Part shown: in pieces, positions 23,901 through 34,600 of the stretch | Layout: each line of letters opens with the position of its first letter | How positions within the stretch are numbered: the stretch's first letter is position 1 | NCBI GenBank assembly: GCA_963402885.1 | Contig: OY727095.1 | Span: 11,661,001-11,725,000, forward strand | From: Antedon bifida | Lineage: Eukaryota > Echinodermata > Crinoidea > Comatulida > Antedonidae | DNA length: 64,000 nucleotides | Reading direction: 5' to 3' | Notes under the pieces: generated by a model | Databases searched by the model: none | What the model saw: the letters and a program-made list of their open reading frames with translations, nothing else | What the model was told of the DNA's origin: nothing | Translations under genes and position numbers: made by a program

Positions 23901-24997
23901 AAAAAATCTTGTCTGTCAGACAACGAATTTTTGGTTAAAATTAACCGTTTATTTATCTTTTTATAAGTAAAATGATGTTTTGTTTTTTTTTCATATGCAA
24001 ATGGCCTATTAAATGTCTGATTTTATTAATCTTCAATTTTTATGCTTTTGGGGGACAATACATCTTTAAAATAAATAAAAATAATAATGAAAAACTATTA
24101 CCATTTCTATATAAATACGTAAGTGAAAATGGTGAGGTGTACTTCATGACAGACCAACAAACTTTCATCTAAAAAAAAAATTACAGATTTAATTTGATGG
24201 GTATTGGGAGGGGGTCAATTCTTTCCACTTATTACTGTACTAGCCACATAATTATGGGAGCTGTCCATACGTGTTTCATCCACTGGAGTAATAATAATGT
24301 GAAGCGCTTAGGAGATTTGAGGCACTATAGTATAAGCTGTATATGGCTGTTGATACGTCAAATTGTAGTAAAAATGTAGAAAATTATGAACACAACAATT
24401 GTATGTATTGTTTTTACAATTGTTTTGCATTTCATCAAGAACCATTCATTTGTAGAGTAATGTATTGAGGATTAAAATACGAAAATTACTTTCTTAATCT
24501 TACCCATGTTATAATGTTATCTGCTTGTCTCTCTGTAAATGTTGGAACATAGTCATATCCCTCCTAGTAAAAAAGTTGTTTAGAATAGATTTATTCAAAG
24601 AAATGATGATAAATAAAGTTTTTTGCAAGGTACTAGCCTAGCTTACCTAAATGAAATTGTGAGGTATAATTCTGTGTGGTATTCACGATAAAGTTACTCA
24701 ACAAATTTGGAGTCGAAATAAAAGACAGGTGCGAACTAGCGCCGTATAGCCTAGGCTGACCTGTGTCCTGTATTAAAACTCCCCTCTGCAGGGCTAGGGC
24801 CAAGGCTAGGACTGGCGTAGTATAAATAAGCCTTACTTACTAGGCCTAGGCCCAGGGCCTACCTAGGACTAGGCTAGGCAAGGCCTGACGCATTTATTAC
24901 TCAATACAATTTGTTATCAACATACCCGAGATGAGACAGCACCGGCGTGTATTCTATATAATTTAGGACCAAATATACAGCCCCGTAAACTGGCCAT
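14926..24997 (-). CDS. ABHD16A: ABHD16A, phosphatidylserine lipase (alpha/beta hydrolase), 19 coding exons
   Basis: Membrane-bound ER hydrolase that converts phosphatidylserine to lyso-PS. Exons (high to low): 24997-24926, 24563-24504, 24168-24102, 23651-23565, 22355-22276, 21960-21890, 21619-21462, 20623-20481, 20072-20009, 19549-19500, 18854-18690, 18195-18132, 17838-17775, 17568-17512, 17306-17244, 16852-16776, 15998-15897, 15354-15308, 15012-14926. Every junction is GT-AG and all phases close: 1578 nt, 525 aa (human 558). The start MASLRGCIFGPKLYRI matches the vertebrate N terminus. Two hydrophobic segments lie in exons 3-4. Then come NHPGFGGST, the nucleophile elbow AWSIGG (Ser320) and TQDEVITT (Asp395). 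The ending FEAMHCKPLP holds a likely catalytic His509. A human His annotated by similarity further upstream has no counterpart here. Introns carry many MITEs, SINEs and a 16-bp minisatellite. It is head-to-head with QTRT2. Confidence 0.96.
15598..15845 (-). mobile_element. tRNA-derived SINE (family A) in an ABHD16A intron
   Basis: On the minus strand it begins GAGTGGCCAAGCAGTTAAGG (A-box-like, as in tRNA-Leu/Ser) and has a B-box-like GGGTTCAAGGCTC about 45 bp on. The body contains the family block around TATAGTCCTTATCCGAGAAG in plus orientation. It lies between ABHD16A exons 17 and 18, same strand as the gene. Relatives are at 4005-4245, 19250-19440, 26935-27085, 48470-48560 and 53615-53855. 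Confidence 0.75.
16056..16210. mobile_element. MITE family 1 (CTACACTATCAAACTT ends)
   Basis: Foldback element of about 155 bp. The left end is AAGCCTTGTCTACACTATCA and the right end TTGATAGTGTAGACAGAACTT, as an inverted pair. The centre carries ATGTGATGTGCCCATATATGG, then ATATCACTACCATATTTAGG and a related GGGCACCGCAC block. There is no coding capacity. It is the best preserved of at least ten copies in the window. Confidence 0.85.
17073..17203. mobile_element. MITE family 1, partly eroded copy
   Basis: Begins AAGCTCTGCTTACACTATCA and ends in a shortened TTAGACAGCTTTA. The centre repeats CATATTTGGGCATATCACTA. It sits in an ABHD16A intron. Confidence 0.8.
18270..18412. mobile_element. MITE family 1
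   Basis: The left end ATCTCTGTCTACACTATCAA pairs with the right end TTGATAGTGTAGTAGACAGA. Duplicated ATATCACTACCATATTTGG blocks lie inside. ABHD16A intron. Confidence 0.85.
19250..19440 (-). mobile_element. Degraded SINE family A copy
   Basis: Recognisable remnants of family A (GTACACTGGAGCTACAG, GAGAAGACTTGTTTTACCAC, and a GGTTTATAG block) lie in an ABHD16A intron. It is too eroded to place the ends. Confidence 0.5.
19655..19690 (+). ncRNA. Hammerhead-like / Penelope-like element terminal motif (remnant)
   Basis: The segment reads TTGAGGA, then C, a GATCAA...TTGATC stem with a short loop, then GAAACGTC. This is the order of a type I hammerhead core (CUGANGA, stem II, GAAA, then the GUC cleavage triplet) in the arrangement found in Penelope-like retroelements. 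The first base of CUGANGA is T instead of C, which would impair catalysis. No reverse transcriptase is nearby. It could be a solo remnant or chance. Confidence 0.4.
20785..21180. repeat. 16-bp minisatellite in ABHD16A intron 7
   Basis: About 24 units of a CAACTACCAAACAGGG-type 16-mer with CAGCTACCCAA variants, mostly in register. It lies between exons 7 and 8 of ABHD16A. The 163-codon open frame through it is only a by-product of the repeat. Confidence 0.9.
21992..22145. mobile_element. MITE family 1, inverted relative to the other intronic copies
   Basis: The ends AAGCTCTGTCTACACTATC and GATAGTGTAGACAGGGCTT are complementary. The centre has GATGTGCCCAAATATGGTAG repeated as GATATGCCCAAATATAGTAG. 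The core is in the opposite orientation to the copy at 16056-16210. It ends about 30 bp from ABHD16A exon 6. Confidence 0.85.
22496..23003. mobile_element. 508-bp non-autonomous element with 38-bp inverted repeats and TATTA duplication
   Basis: The left end GAGAGGTTTCGCAATCTTAC, continuing through GAATACGATAACGAAAAC, is matched in reverse at 22966-23003 with about three mismatches in 38. The pentamer TATTA flanks both ends (22491-22495 and 23004-23008), as a target-site duplication. The interior has no transposase frame. It lies in an ABHD16A intron. Family unknown. Confidence 0.85.
23492..23536. repeat. 45-bp near-perfect palindrome (1-nt centre)
   Basis: Arms of 22 bp (GTTTTTATCAGTTGTGTTGTTA and its reverse complement) around a single T. 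Weaker complementarity extends outward (CAGGTGTTT and AAATCCTG). It lies 29 bp from the ABHD16A exon 4 donor side, in the intron after that exon, and would form a hairpin in the pre-mRNA. Confidence 0.95.
23781..24068. mobile_element. MITE family 3 (AAAGATATATTGTCCCCC ends)
   Basis: The left end AAAGATATATTGTCCCCCTA and right end GGGGGACAATACATCTTT are an inverted pair about 288 bp apart. The body contains TAGTTATTCACTTTGACCAA and other blocks shared with 13290-13432, 32263-32495 and 33566-33912. Its right end is only 33 bp from ABHD16A exon 3. Confidence 0.85.
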
Positions 24998-25800
24998 AAT
25001 TAGAATTTAGTTCTGACTTAATATTTATTTTTAAGACAATTGAATCAATCGCAAATTCAGAAATTTAACCTCCCACACGCACGCCCTCTTTAGTTTAAAC
25101 AACAACAAAAATAAACAGAAACACGTGGAAAATAGGGTCAGAAAAATGAAAATTCTTCTGTAAGTGTAGAAGAACTCATCATAAAGAAAGTAAGCATTTT
25201 ATGGAATTGGTTACGAAATTAATCAAACCATTCTATCTATTCTATATAAGGCTTGGCCAGGCCCAACGAAGAAGTAAGCCTAGTTAGGCTAGCTAGGCCT
25301 CTACTCTCTCTACTCTAGTCTTCGGCCCGATCGTCCGTGGGCCCGATCGATCGTCTGATAACCGGCCCGATTTAGGCCCAGCCATAGGCCTACTAGCTAG
25401 ATCTAGAGAGGCTTGTAGTAGTAGTAGCCTGGCCTGATGAGACTAAATGATTCCTCTTCCCTACTATGCCCCCCTGACCTTACGCCACTTCATTCTTCCT
25501 CGGCGACATCGGTTTGCACTTCAGTTATGACCAAAATTATTTTTATAAGTGATTTAAAATTGTTTTTTATATCTAATAGATAGTAATGGTATGATTAGGA
25601 TTTAAGTAAGAGAAAAATGTGGACACACTTCATTCAACTGTGCACACAAATTGAAATTCCATGTTAAATGAGGACATTGATTTTCTTATTTCAGTTGTCA
25701 ATGAGAGGGATCTTTTATTTTCACCCTGTCTGTTCATCTATAACTTTCTCTATAATTATGAAACACTTCAAAACAAACCTGTATTTTTATTGTAGAAAAT
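24998..25800. promoter_or_regulatory. Divergent promoter interval between ABHD16A and QTRT2
   Basis: The two start codons face away from each other and lie 803 bp apart. The middle (about 25250-25450) is much richer in GC than its surroundings, with repeated GGCCCGAT, CGATCGATCG and TAGGCCTA words. No TATA box is convincing. Acceptor-like tracts at about 25693 (TTTCTTATTTCAG) and 25795 (TTTTTATTGTAG) suggest that QTRT2 may have an upstream noncoding exon. The function is inferred from gene geometry. Confidence 0.6.
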
Positions 25801-28800
25801 ATGAAGTTGATTCTATCTCTAGTAAACAGTGGCAGCAGCAGGTTAGGAAAGTTGACAGACGTCGGTCGTCATAGTGAAATTTCTATGGAAACACCGTGCT
25901 GTCTATTGTATACAAGATGCGGTCTACCACCTCACTTAACACATGATGTCATGAACACACTTAAAAGGTTACCACCAGTTACTCAACTGACCTTACCAAC
26001 TCTGTAAGAATGTTTAGTCGTTAATGTTAATTATGAAACTATAAAGTAAATGTTTTTTATAAAGCTCTGTCTATACTATCAAACTTTATGTGACAAAAAA
26101 ATGTGATGTGCCCATATGGACATGATTAGGTCATATCACTACCATATTTGGGCACATCACACTTACGTTTTTGTCAAACTATTTTGATAGACAGAGCTTA
26201 ATTCCATATGTACAGTATACCAATCTATAATGATAAGCTCTATGACTCTATGAATCTATAACAACAGATATGGCTGTGAACATGTACTGGTGTGTACACT
26301 CGTTATACAGTACTGGTGTTTGTTAATCTATGTATAGCTTTTGTTTGTCACACTGTGTTGTACTGTATCTGTACAGGTGTTTCTTTAACACTATATGTAC
26401 AGGTGTATGTTACATGCTCTGTATATGTATTTGTTACACAATATAAAGGTGTTTGTTTGTGTACAAATCTGGTAATAATATTCACCAGTGAAACAATTCT
26501 AGAATGAGTGTCCTGTTGTATTGCAATAGAAACAAACACAAGCATTTCTTATGGAAATGTTTTAAGAAAGCAATGTATATTCTTTTTATTTATAACAGAG
26601 CTGAAAGTCAAGATGCAGTGGATGGGAGTCCAGGTGGGATAGGGAATTTCATTGGCGATACAGACACATTACACTATTTATCCTTACACGACCCTGGTGT
26701 TCAAATAGCAAGTGGATATAATGAAAAATCATCCGTGTCAATATGGGTTTCAGCTGGAAGAATGAAGGTATGAGTTACAATGAAGCAAAATTGTTTATGA
26801 TAAAGTTTTAAAAGTCATGTGATGCCATTTCAACCAATCATGTTCTGGTATTCACAAGATTCATGTGGTGGCATATGCGCAATAGCGCTCATGGCATGGG
26901 CTTAGTTGTTACACCTTTTCAATGACATTCTTCTCCCCTAAGGATCACGTCATGTCACCGGCTGTCAACTAACATTGCCATTAGGTCTGTCCACGACAGT
27001 AGCTGTGTGAGCTTGTACACCGTGGTAACCCCACTACTCGCCTAGTCCTTATCCGAGAAAAACCATGGAGCCTCAAACCTTTGCCATAAGGCAATAGATT
27101 ATGGTATGACTGTCTTTATTTTACTGTGTAATATAAGAGACTTCTTCTTTTGTATATTGTAGTTACAAGTCGAAAAGTATATGTCAATTCAGAAGTCCTT
27201 CAAACCAGACTGGTACAATGCATTGTATGATGGAGACACACCACCTGGATGCAGTAGGAAGAGAGTTCAAAAGTCAATAAATCGAACTTTAACCTTTCTT
27301 GACAAGTGTTTACAAATTCATGAAGAAAGTGATGTAAGTAAACAGATTACTAAAAAAGAAATTAGAGTTTCACTGTATCTTGGCCGCCTGCTTGTTTAAG
27401 GTCAATTTACACAGACAAGTGGTAATGATAAGCAGAAAACCGCGTAGCTTGTCCCACATAGATTCTATATCTATCCTAAGTGGAAACTGTCCGCTCCGCG
27501 TTGTGTGTAAATAGTCATAAGAAATAACAGAGATTCTATTTTTTTATTACCATTACCACTTGTGTGTAAATTGGCCTTTACCATTCCTGAAGTGATAGGT
27601 TCAAACTGGCTCTTATCTATCTCATAGATTCTAAGATTTAAAATTTAAATGTGTACAAAATGTTGCGACAGAATATTTATTTAAATCTAAATCGCAGCAC
27701 AGACTGCTGTTCGTTTGGGTTGTATAAGATTATAAGTATGGTCATGTTGTATAAGAAGTTATGAATTTGTTGTGGTCACTAAACCTATCACAATTTATTA
27801 GTATCACTGATAAAAGTTTAAAATTTGAGAACCTTACAATGTATTAGTATTGTTAATACTGGATAAAAAAAATTGTATTCTTCTACAGGATTTAAAAAAC
27901 TCCAAATTATTTGGTGTATTAGTGGGAGGAGATTCACATGAAGATCGGTTGTACTGCACGAGGGAGACTGCAAAACGTCCAGTGGCAGGCTTTGTGCTCG
28001 ATGGATTTCAGAGATCCATGATGCAAGAGGAGGCCAGATGGAAGCTTATGTCACAAATTGTGGTTTGTTTTATTTTGTTTTCTAAAATATGATTAACAAA
28101 ATTCCTGTGTTTTCATTTTTTTTTTTATTTAATAAACAATATATCAATTGCAATAATTGAAAAATAAGAAAATAAGTTTATAAAGCTTGTTTGCCACAAA
28201 ACCTAAATGTAATACTGAATGTAAATCTTTATACCTTTAATGTTCTTTAATATAAATACTTCCTTGTTTTATCGTATTTAGACATAGGGATTTTCAACAC
28301 AATACTAAAGTATTATGTATAATCTATTAACGCTATTGATATCATATAATTTATTTAAATATGCATTGTAATAAAAGTGGGGTTTCCCCACAAAAGAGAA
28401 GAAAATAGTAATTTGACCAATCATAATGCAATGGACCATCCAAACTTTCGCTGTGATTGGTCAACTTGTGTTGCGCCTACATCGTTACATTGCATCCAAG
28501 TGGGAACCAATCTTGAGAGTGTTGTTTAGTGTTGGAGATTTGAATAGAAAAGTTTCTTATAAAAAGTGATTAAAATGTCTAATTAATTTAAAACTTAAAA
28601 CATTCCTTCATTTCAGAAAGAGTTACCAGAGGAAAAGCCACGATTAGTGAATGGTATAGGACGGCCTGATGACATCATAAATGCTGTTGAAGCAGGGATT
28701 GACATATTCGATTCATCGTATCCTTTATTTTTCGTAGCATGAATTAATTCATTCAACAAATATACGTTGGGAAGACTCAAAAAGAAGCCCACCCAAGAGT

Positions 28801-30153
28801 CCTAAAAAGCATGTGGGCTTTTTTTCAAGGTTTAATGATACAATGTATTAAATTGTTATGCTACTGTACATACTTTCACTTATTTCTTTTATTTTTACCA
28901 GTCTAATCATATGTTTTTCTTAGTCAAAAGTATCAGATTTCCATATGAAGTTACTGAAAGAGGTTGTGCCTTCGCCTTCGTTTTCAAGAAGCACGAAGGG
29001 CTAGACTCAGAAAGTAAGGACGACAAAGACGACACTGATGATTGTAAACAAAGCACTTTTGAGAGCTTCATGGGAAGTGTTCCATTTGATAGTAAAAGTA
29101 CAGAAACATGTGAGAAAACTGAATTTGAAATAAACTTGCGAGAACAAAGGTAGAGTTTAAAGATATATTTACCGTCGTAAGAATTTTTCCTGTATGATCT
29201 TTGATTACGCATCATTTGTTGTGATGACACAACCAGTCTGCTACTAAAAGCCTGCCAGAAATCTCATGACAAGTGGCTTATCCTAGGCCACATTTGATAA
29301 ACCAAAACAGCTATGGCTGGAGTATGTGAACAGCAGTTTGGCAGTACCGTACAGTACTCTGTAAGTTCATGGCCGCATGTCTGAATAAAAATGTTGTGAC
29401 TGCAGAATGTACATAAGAGCTACTGATCGCACGAACTGAATGTGTTACTGTACATTAGGTATCTCAATGATCTCTGCCTAAATAGCAAATAATGCAATAA
29501 AACTATATGTAATTTTGTATTTATTTTCAGGTATTTTGATGATTTCAAACCATTAGTTGAATTATGTGAATGCTACGCTTGCCAGAATCACACCAGAGCC
29601 TACATCAATCACCTACTGAGAACAAAAGAGCTATTAGGGCCTCTACTTCTCATGTTGTAAGTGTATAAAAATTACATACATTTTCTTAGTCAACACAGTA
29701 TACAATTGTATTGTAGTATAGTATAACAATAGTGAGTATATTGTCTCATAAAAAATAAAGTTTTATTTTTTTAATGGACACACATTTAAAGAACTGTTTT
29801 AAATATTTTTTAATAGTTTCTATATATGGGATATCCCTGTATATGTGTGGTGATTTTTATTTGTTTTTAACAATGTTTTTAATGCATCTTTTTATGCTCT
29901 TTTTTCTCCACAGACATAATTATCATCATTATTTTGATTTTTTCCACGTGTTGTATATATTATGTGTATTGCTTATATGTGTAAGGATTTTTATTTGTTT
30001 TTTACAATGTTTTTTAATGCATCTTTTTATGTTTTGTTTCTCCACAGACATAATTTCCATCACTATTTTGAATTTTTCCATGAGTTGAGAGAAAGTATAC
30101 GGAATGGCTCATTAGACATATTCAAATCTCTAATCAAAGAAAACCAATCATAA
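25801..30153 (+). CDS. QTRT2: QTRT2, queuine tRNA-ribosyltransferase accessory subunit 2
   Basis: Non-catalytic partner of QTRT1. The heterodimer swaps guanine-34 for queuine in GUN-anticodon tRNAs, and QTRT2 is associated with the outer mitochondrial membrane. Exons: 25801-26003, 26599-26767, 27163-27333, 27889-28062, 28617-28717, 28937-29149, 29531-29656, 30048-30153. Phases close to 1263 nt, 420 aa (human 415). Recognisable blocks are [62 protein letters not shown] and [12 protein letters not shown]. The family zinc site C-x-C-x2-C-x25-H is complete: Cys356, Cys358, Cys361, His387. The exon 4 donor is weak (GTG|GTTTGT). An acidic insert ([10 protein letters not shown]) sits before the zinc site. 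A duplicated acceptor precedes the last exon. ATTAAA at 30232 is a possible poly(A) signal. Confidence 0.96.
26062..26200. mobile_element. MITE family 1 in QTRT2 intron 1
   Basis: AAGCTCTGTCTATACTATCA at the left and TTTTGATAGACAGAGCTT at the right. The core is ATGTGATGTGCCCATATGG and ATATCACTACCATATTTGGG. Confidence 0.85.
26935..27085 (-). mobile_element. Partial SINE family A in QTRT2 intron 2
   Basis: Contains the family blocks AAGGATCACGTCATGTCA, CCGTGGTAACCCC and TAGTCCTTATCCGAGAAAAA, and CCTTTGCC. The tRNA-like head is lost. Confidence 0.6.
27398..27579. mobile_element. MITE family 4, 182-bp inverted-repeat element in QTRT2 intron 3
   Basis: The left end AAGGTCAATTTACACAGACA, continuing AGTGGTAATG, pairs with the right end CATTACCACTTGTGTGTAAA, continuing TTGGCCTTT. 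That gives about 27 of 30 bases complementary. A second internal inverted pair reads TAGATTCTATATCTATCC against GAGATTCTATTTTTTTAT only loosely. There is no coding capacity. Confidence 0.8.
28378..28514. mobile_element. MITE family 2 in QTRT2 intron 4
   Basis: The right end AAGTGGGAACCAATCTT matches the family and the left end is degraded. The internal inverted pair TTTGACCAATCATAA and TGTGATTGGTCAAC is kept, with a CCAAT box in each arm. Confidence 0.75.
29841..30087 (+). repeat. 134-bp tandem duplication of the QTRT2 intron 7 / exon 8 boundary
   Basis: Two units offset by 134 bp (29841-29953 and 29975-30087) each contain ATTTTTATTTGTTTTT, AATGCATCTTTTTATG, CTCCACAG and then ACATAAT...CAT...TATTTTGA...TTTTTCCA. 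Each therefore carries a usable acceptor and the first ~13 codons of exon 8. Only the second unit continues into the QTRT2 C terminus. Use of the first would read into an unrelated tail ending at TGA 30086-30088. Confidence 0.9.
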
Positions 30154-30239
30154 AAAAACAACTATTTATAGAGGGCAGCATACTCCAATCAGCAATTTAA
30201 ATGTTATCTGTCAAACTGTTAAAAATGAAATATTAAAGC

Positions 30240-31573
30240 CTAAAAAGTATCTTGGTTTTATATGTATGTTTTTCATAAATAATTAAATGATAAATGTCCA
30301 CAGAGATACCAGCTACTTAATTCAAAGCTCTTTAGAAAAATGATGAACATAAATATATGCAACAGACTAAACAAGAATAAAGATGATACAATTTGATTTT
30401 TTTTGGTCAATATTTTTATTTTTGGATATGATGGCATATATGGGAGCTTATCTTTAGGATAACACAGATAGTTGGGGAAGAGAGTTGTCCCCCGGTACCT
30501 GTAGTATGAAGTAGGTGAGAGGTTGAGAAAGTCTGTTGAATGATGAGCAAAAAACATTGGTACAGTACTATTAGTTGTCTTAACAAGAGAGTTTGTGTCG
30601 CAAAAATCGAAATATCTTTGGTTGATCCATTTACAAACAGTTCTGCTTGGTTAAGCTCTCATTAAAATGTTTTAGTTAATGGCTACCAGTTGTCTTTTTG
30701 ACTCCATTAAAAAAACCATCTAATATGATGCCATTTCAAAATTCACTGGGTGCAGATCACAACCTCTTATAAGCACCACAATTGTTATTATTATTGGTGT
30801 GTTATGGTGTTAAGAAAGAAAAAAATTGTCCTATATAAATATATTTACCAATAATAGTTCCAGGGGCCTGGTTCCGAAATTTGGCGAAAAATAAGGGGTG
30901 GGATTAAGCTGAAATAAGCAGAGCGGGCGAGGCTGAAAAGTCAGAAGACTATTTGGCGGAACGGCGTTTTGTAAGTAAGTATATTTGATTACATAAAAAT
31001 TGAATTTACCAGATCTTGTTTATTTTGAATAAATTAGAGGAGTAGGATTATACTTCAACACAAAATGGAAATGTGGTTAGTCTCCTTTCAAACCAACTAT
31101 TAAATAAATGTTCTAAAAGAATTATGTATGCATCTTGAATATAAATAAAATAAATATACAATTCTCATTTTTCTTAGTACTAGATTAAAAAGTTGTTTTT
31201 ATTTCAAAGAATTATTTATTAGTAGACAGCATCGCAGCAATGTAATAATTTGTATATGTTGTTTCGTTTTTGTAATGACATAAATTACGTATATATTATT
31301 TCAACAAATAAACAAAATATTGAATGATTAATAAATTTTATCGATCATATTGGAATTCATTTCACGTTACATTTGTTTACATTATGGCAAGGACTTCGGG
31401 AAAAGCCCAATCTACGGCTTGTGATTGGTTGATAGACTAAGTATTTGCATAAGTAATTGAGTTGAGTAGCAACAATGCCGCGACGCCATGTTCAAACTTA
31501 AATTGATCTTCGATTTCTTACCAATGGATTTGGTAAATACGGTAATAATAAATACAGTAATGACTGCAATAAA
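30240..31573. other. QTRT2 3' flank and upstream region of the PDZ gene
   Basis: AT-rich intergenic stretch without a supported gene. It includes a short GC-richer patch near 30880-30970. The 5' UTR and promoter of the downstream PDZ gene should lie in its last few hundred bases, where I see no clear TATA box. Confidence 0.5.
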
Positions 31574-31699
31574 ATGAAACCAAGGGAGTTATGGACACAA
31601 TGCAGTACTCAAGTACCCCAGCATTTCAGGGCATCCAGCCTGTGGCTCAACAAGTTGGAAGTTATGATCTTAGTGTGGAAGAAATCGCCTTTTCGATGA
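31574..31699 (+). promoter_or_regulatory. Upstream ORF overlapping the PDZ-gene start codon
   Basis: An ATG at 31574 (A at -3) opens a 41-codon frame in a different phase from the main ATG at 31591 and stops at 31697-31699, beyond the main start. If the mRNA leader includes it, scanning ribosomes would often bypass the main start, which suggests translational control. Whether the transcript begins upstream of 31574 is unknown. Confidence 0.45.
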
Positions 31700-34600
31700 G
31701 GCAGCACCTGTTTGATCCTACCACTTCGACTACCACCAGTGCGGCCGCAACGGCTCCTGGGGTGTTGCTTTACCAGCAAGTCCCTGGGCCTAGCATGAGT
31801 AAGCACCGCATAGGGACTGCCCTTGCGACTGGAGAATACTATAGTGATGATGATATTGACGATACGAACCCATGCTTAGATTGTGACGATGTAGGCAGTC
31901 AACAATTCTACCAAAACGAAACTTTTATGCAAAATAGTAATCAACATCCGTCCACAAAAAAAGTTGATGAAACAACATTAAAAACCTTAATGGTAGGCTT
32001 CAGTTTTTTTTGTTATTATTAAGCATCAACTTAAAATAATATTGGAATTATAATAAAATGTCTAATAAATGTATATAAAGTAATTAATAATAATTAATGT
32101 AGTCTAATATGCGCAGCCATGTGTACACGCTACTCATGTTTTTAAAAGTGAACTATTTTTGACAGATTATTGATTTGTTAGCCCTTCCTTGTTAAAACAA
32201 AATTAGGTGGAAAAGACTGAGTCTGTGGAAACAATAATCTCATAAAATGTATTTTCCAACTGAAAGATATATTGTACCCTATTAAATTAAATTATTTACC
32301 TGAATTTAAAGCAAAAAAATAGCCAAATTGACTGGAATTTGATGAGTTTTTGGTTGAATTTATCTGTTTATTTTGTCGTTTTATAAATTTTTTTTTCAAT
32401 TTTTTTTTTATGGAAATGGCGTATTCAGAGTTTAAATTTTTTTTATTATTAATCTACATTTTTCATGTGTTTGAGGGACAATAATACATCTTTAAAAAGC
32501 ATTAGTGAAAGCGATTTATATTATTCTTAATATGTCAAGACAACAATACAGATTGGTTGATAATTTCAGGGTGATATAAAATTTACATCTCCCTGACCAC
32601 CAGTGAAGTTATTTCTACAATTTAAATCTTAAAATCCCTACACTATACCTTTAAAGCAGAACCATAAGTTCTACTGTTCCCATTGGCAGTGATTTAATGC
32701 TTTATTTGACCCAATGCATTCCTACACACTATTGTTTTGAAAGTTTATGCATGACTTGCAGGTTATTGCCATAGTAACGGGGTAAAACAGGATCTTTTTA
32801 AATTGCTAACTGTTATCAGTTACTTTTGATTTTTATTGTGTTTGGATTTCCATATTGCACTGTAACTTATGGACTGGTGAGTTAGTATTTCTTCACACTA
32901 AGCATTCTAAACAAAGACATATTTTAAACTATTAATAACCTATTCATTATAATATGATTATTATAGTTTGTAGGTTACTGCTATGTACTTTTATACTGTA
33001 TATCAATGGAAAACAAATACAGCATATATGCTGCAATGTATTGTTATTTTTTTTTCCATTTTTGTTTTTTATTCCAGTTTTATTGTTTTCATAGCTAATA
33101 TTCTTTTGTTTTGTACTATGATTATTTATGTGTGTTTATGATTTAATATTGTGAATGGAAATAAAAAGGAAAGGAAAGAAAAAGAAACTGTGCAAAAAAA
33201 TACTGAAACTAGACATACCTGTACAGTTACCAACAATCCATAAATGACCTTATACTGTTAACATTTAAATTTGCACTCAAATTTGTTTGCTTTGTATGTC
33301 AGTATTTACTTTATTGCATGAGAAAGACATTTATTTGAAGTGAAGGGGAATCAGAATTATATCAGTATATTCACTGTCTACATACAGGTTTAATCTAAAT
33401 TCAAAAGTTTGTAAAATTTGATATTAATTTTCCATCATAAGTTTTTTTTTAATCTTTTGTGTTTTAAACCATGAAACTTATTTCTCAATGTTTAAAACTA
33501 ATAAATAAAATTATACATTTCATAAACTGTACTTTGCTATACAAAAATATGGCTTTTTATTACTGAGTGTCCCCCAAAAACATGAAAATGAAGATTAATT
33601 AAATCAGACTTTGAATATGTTATTTTGTAGTTTTAATAAAGTTAATCACTTCCATAGAAAAAAACTAAAAAAAATTATGTTTTCACTTGTAAAATGACAA
33701 AATAAATGGTTAAATTAAACCAAAAATCCATTGGCTGGCAGCCAATTTGACCATTTTTTGCTTTAAATTACATTTTTGTAGGTAAATACATTTTTTTTTA
33801 TCCAATTTTTGGTTTAAAGTGGACAACTATTATGTTACATTAAAATGGAATACTGTATTCAACAAAAAATTGTTTAAGAATTATTTTTTCAGGGGGACAA
33901 TATATCTTTAACAGGAATACTCACTGTAATAAAGAAAATACAGTATACAAGTTATTAATATGCTAAATAAAATGTATCTAATTCTGTATTCTGAACAAAA
34001 AATCAATAGCATTGCCATGGTAATTTGTAGAATACATTATCATAAATTTTAAATAAATTCTGAATTATTGACACTTTTATTCAAGTTCAAACATCTTGTA
34101 TTCGAACAGTTTGTGAGTTTAGAAACTCTGCTGTGAAAACCAAGATTTCAAAAAATATTATTTTTAAAAGTTAAATTGTGTCGTAGATCGCATAATGATA
34201 ATCATGCCACTAGAAATGAACAAGAATACGACAAAGCTTTATTGCCCATTCACTGTTGAACCTATTGTCATGGTAATACGATGCTTTCCCAATCTAATTA
34301 TTAGTAGCATTTTAGCAGGAAGTTTTCTTTTGATATTTAATTAGCAACAATCATTGCAATCCATCTCAAGGTAGTCTTGAAAGAACTGCCACAAGGCAGT
34401 CATTTCATGTTCGGAATAAAATGTTTACTATATAAAATTGCAAAAAACTAAGCCCATAATGCAACTTCAAGTTGTAGTTCTAATTTGGTAGTTATTGTAA
34501 GTGTAATGTGTAAATAATTTAAATCATGGGTTATTTTCCAACTTACTGTATAAACATTTTTTTCTGTTTCATGCATAGTTTACCTGGATAAACCAATATT

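Noticed and set aside
27889-28092. Extension of QTRT2 exon 4 past 28062 to the in-frame stop
   Set aside because: Splicing at GTG|GTTTGT keeps phase with exon 5 and restores the family sequence [13 protein letters not shown]. Read-through would end the protein early.
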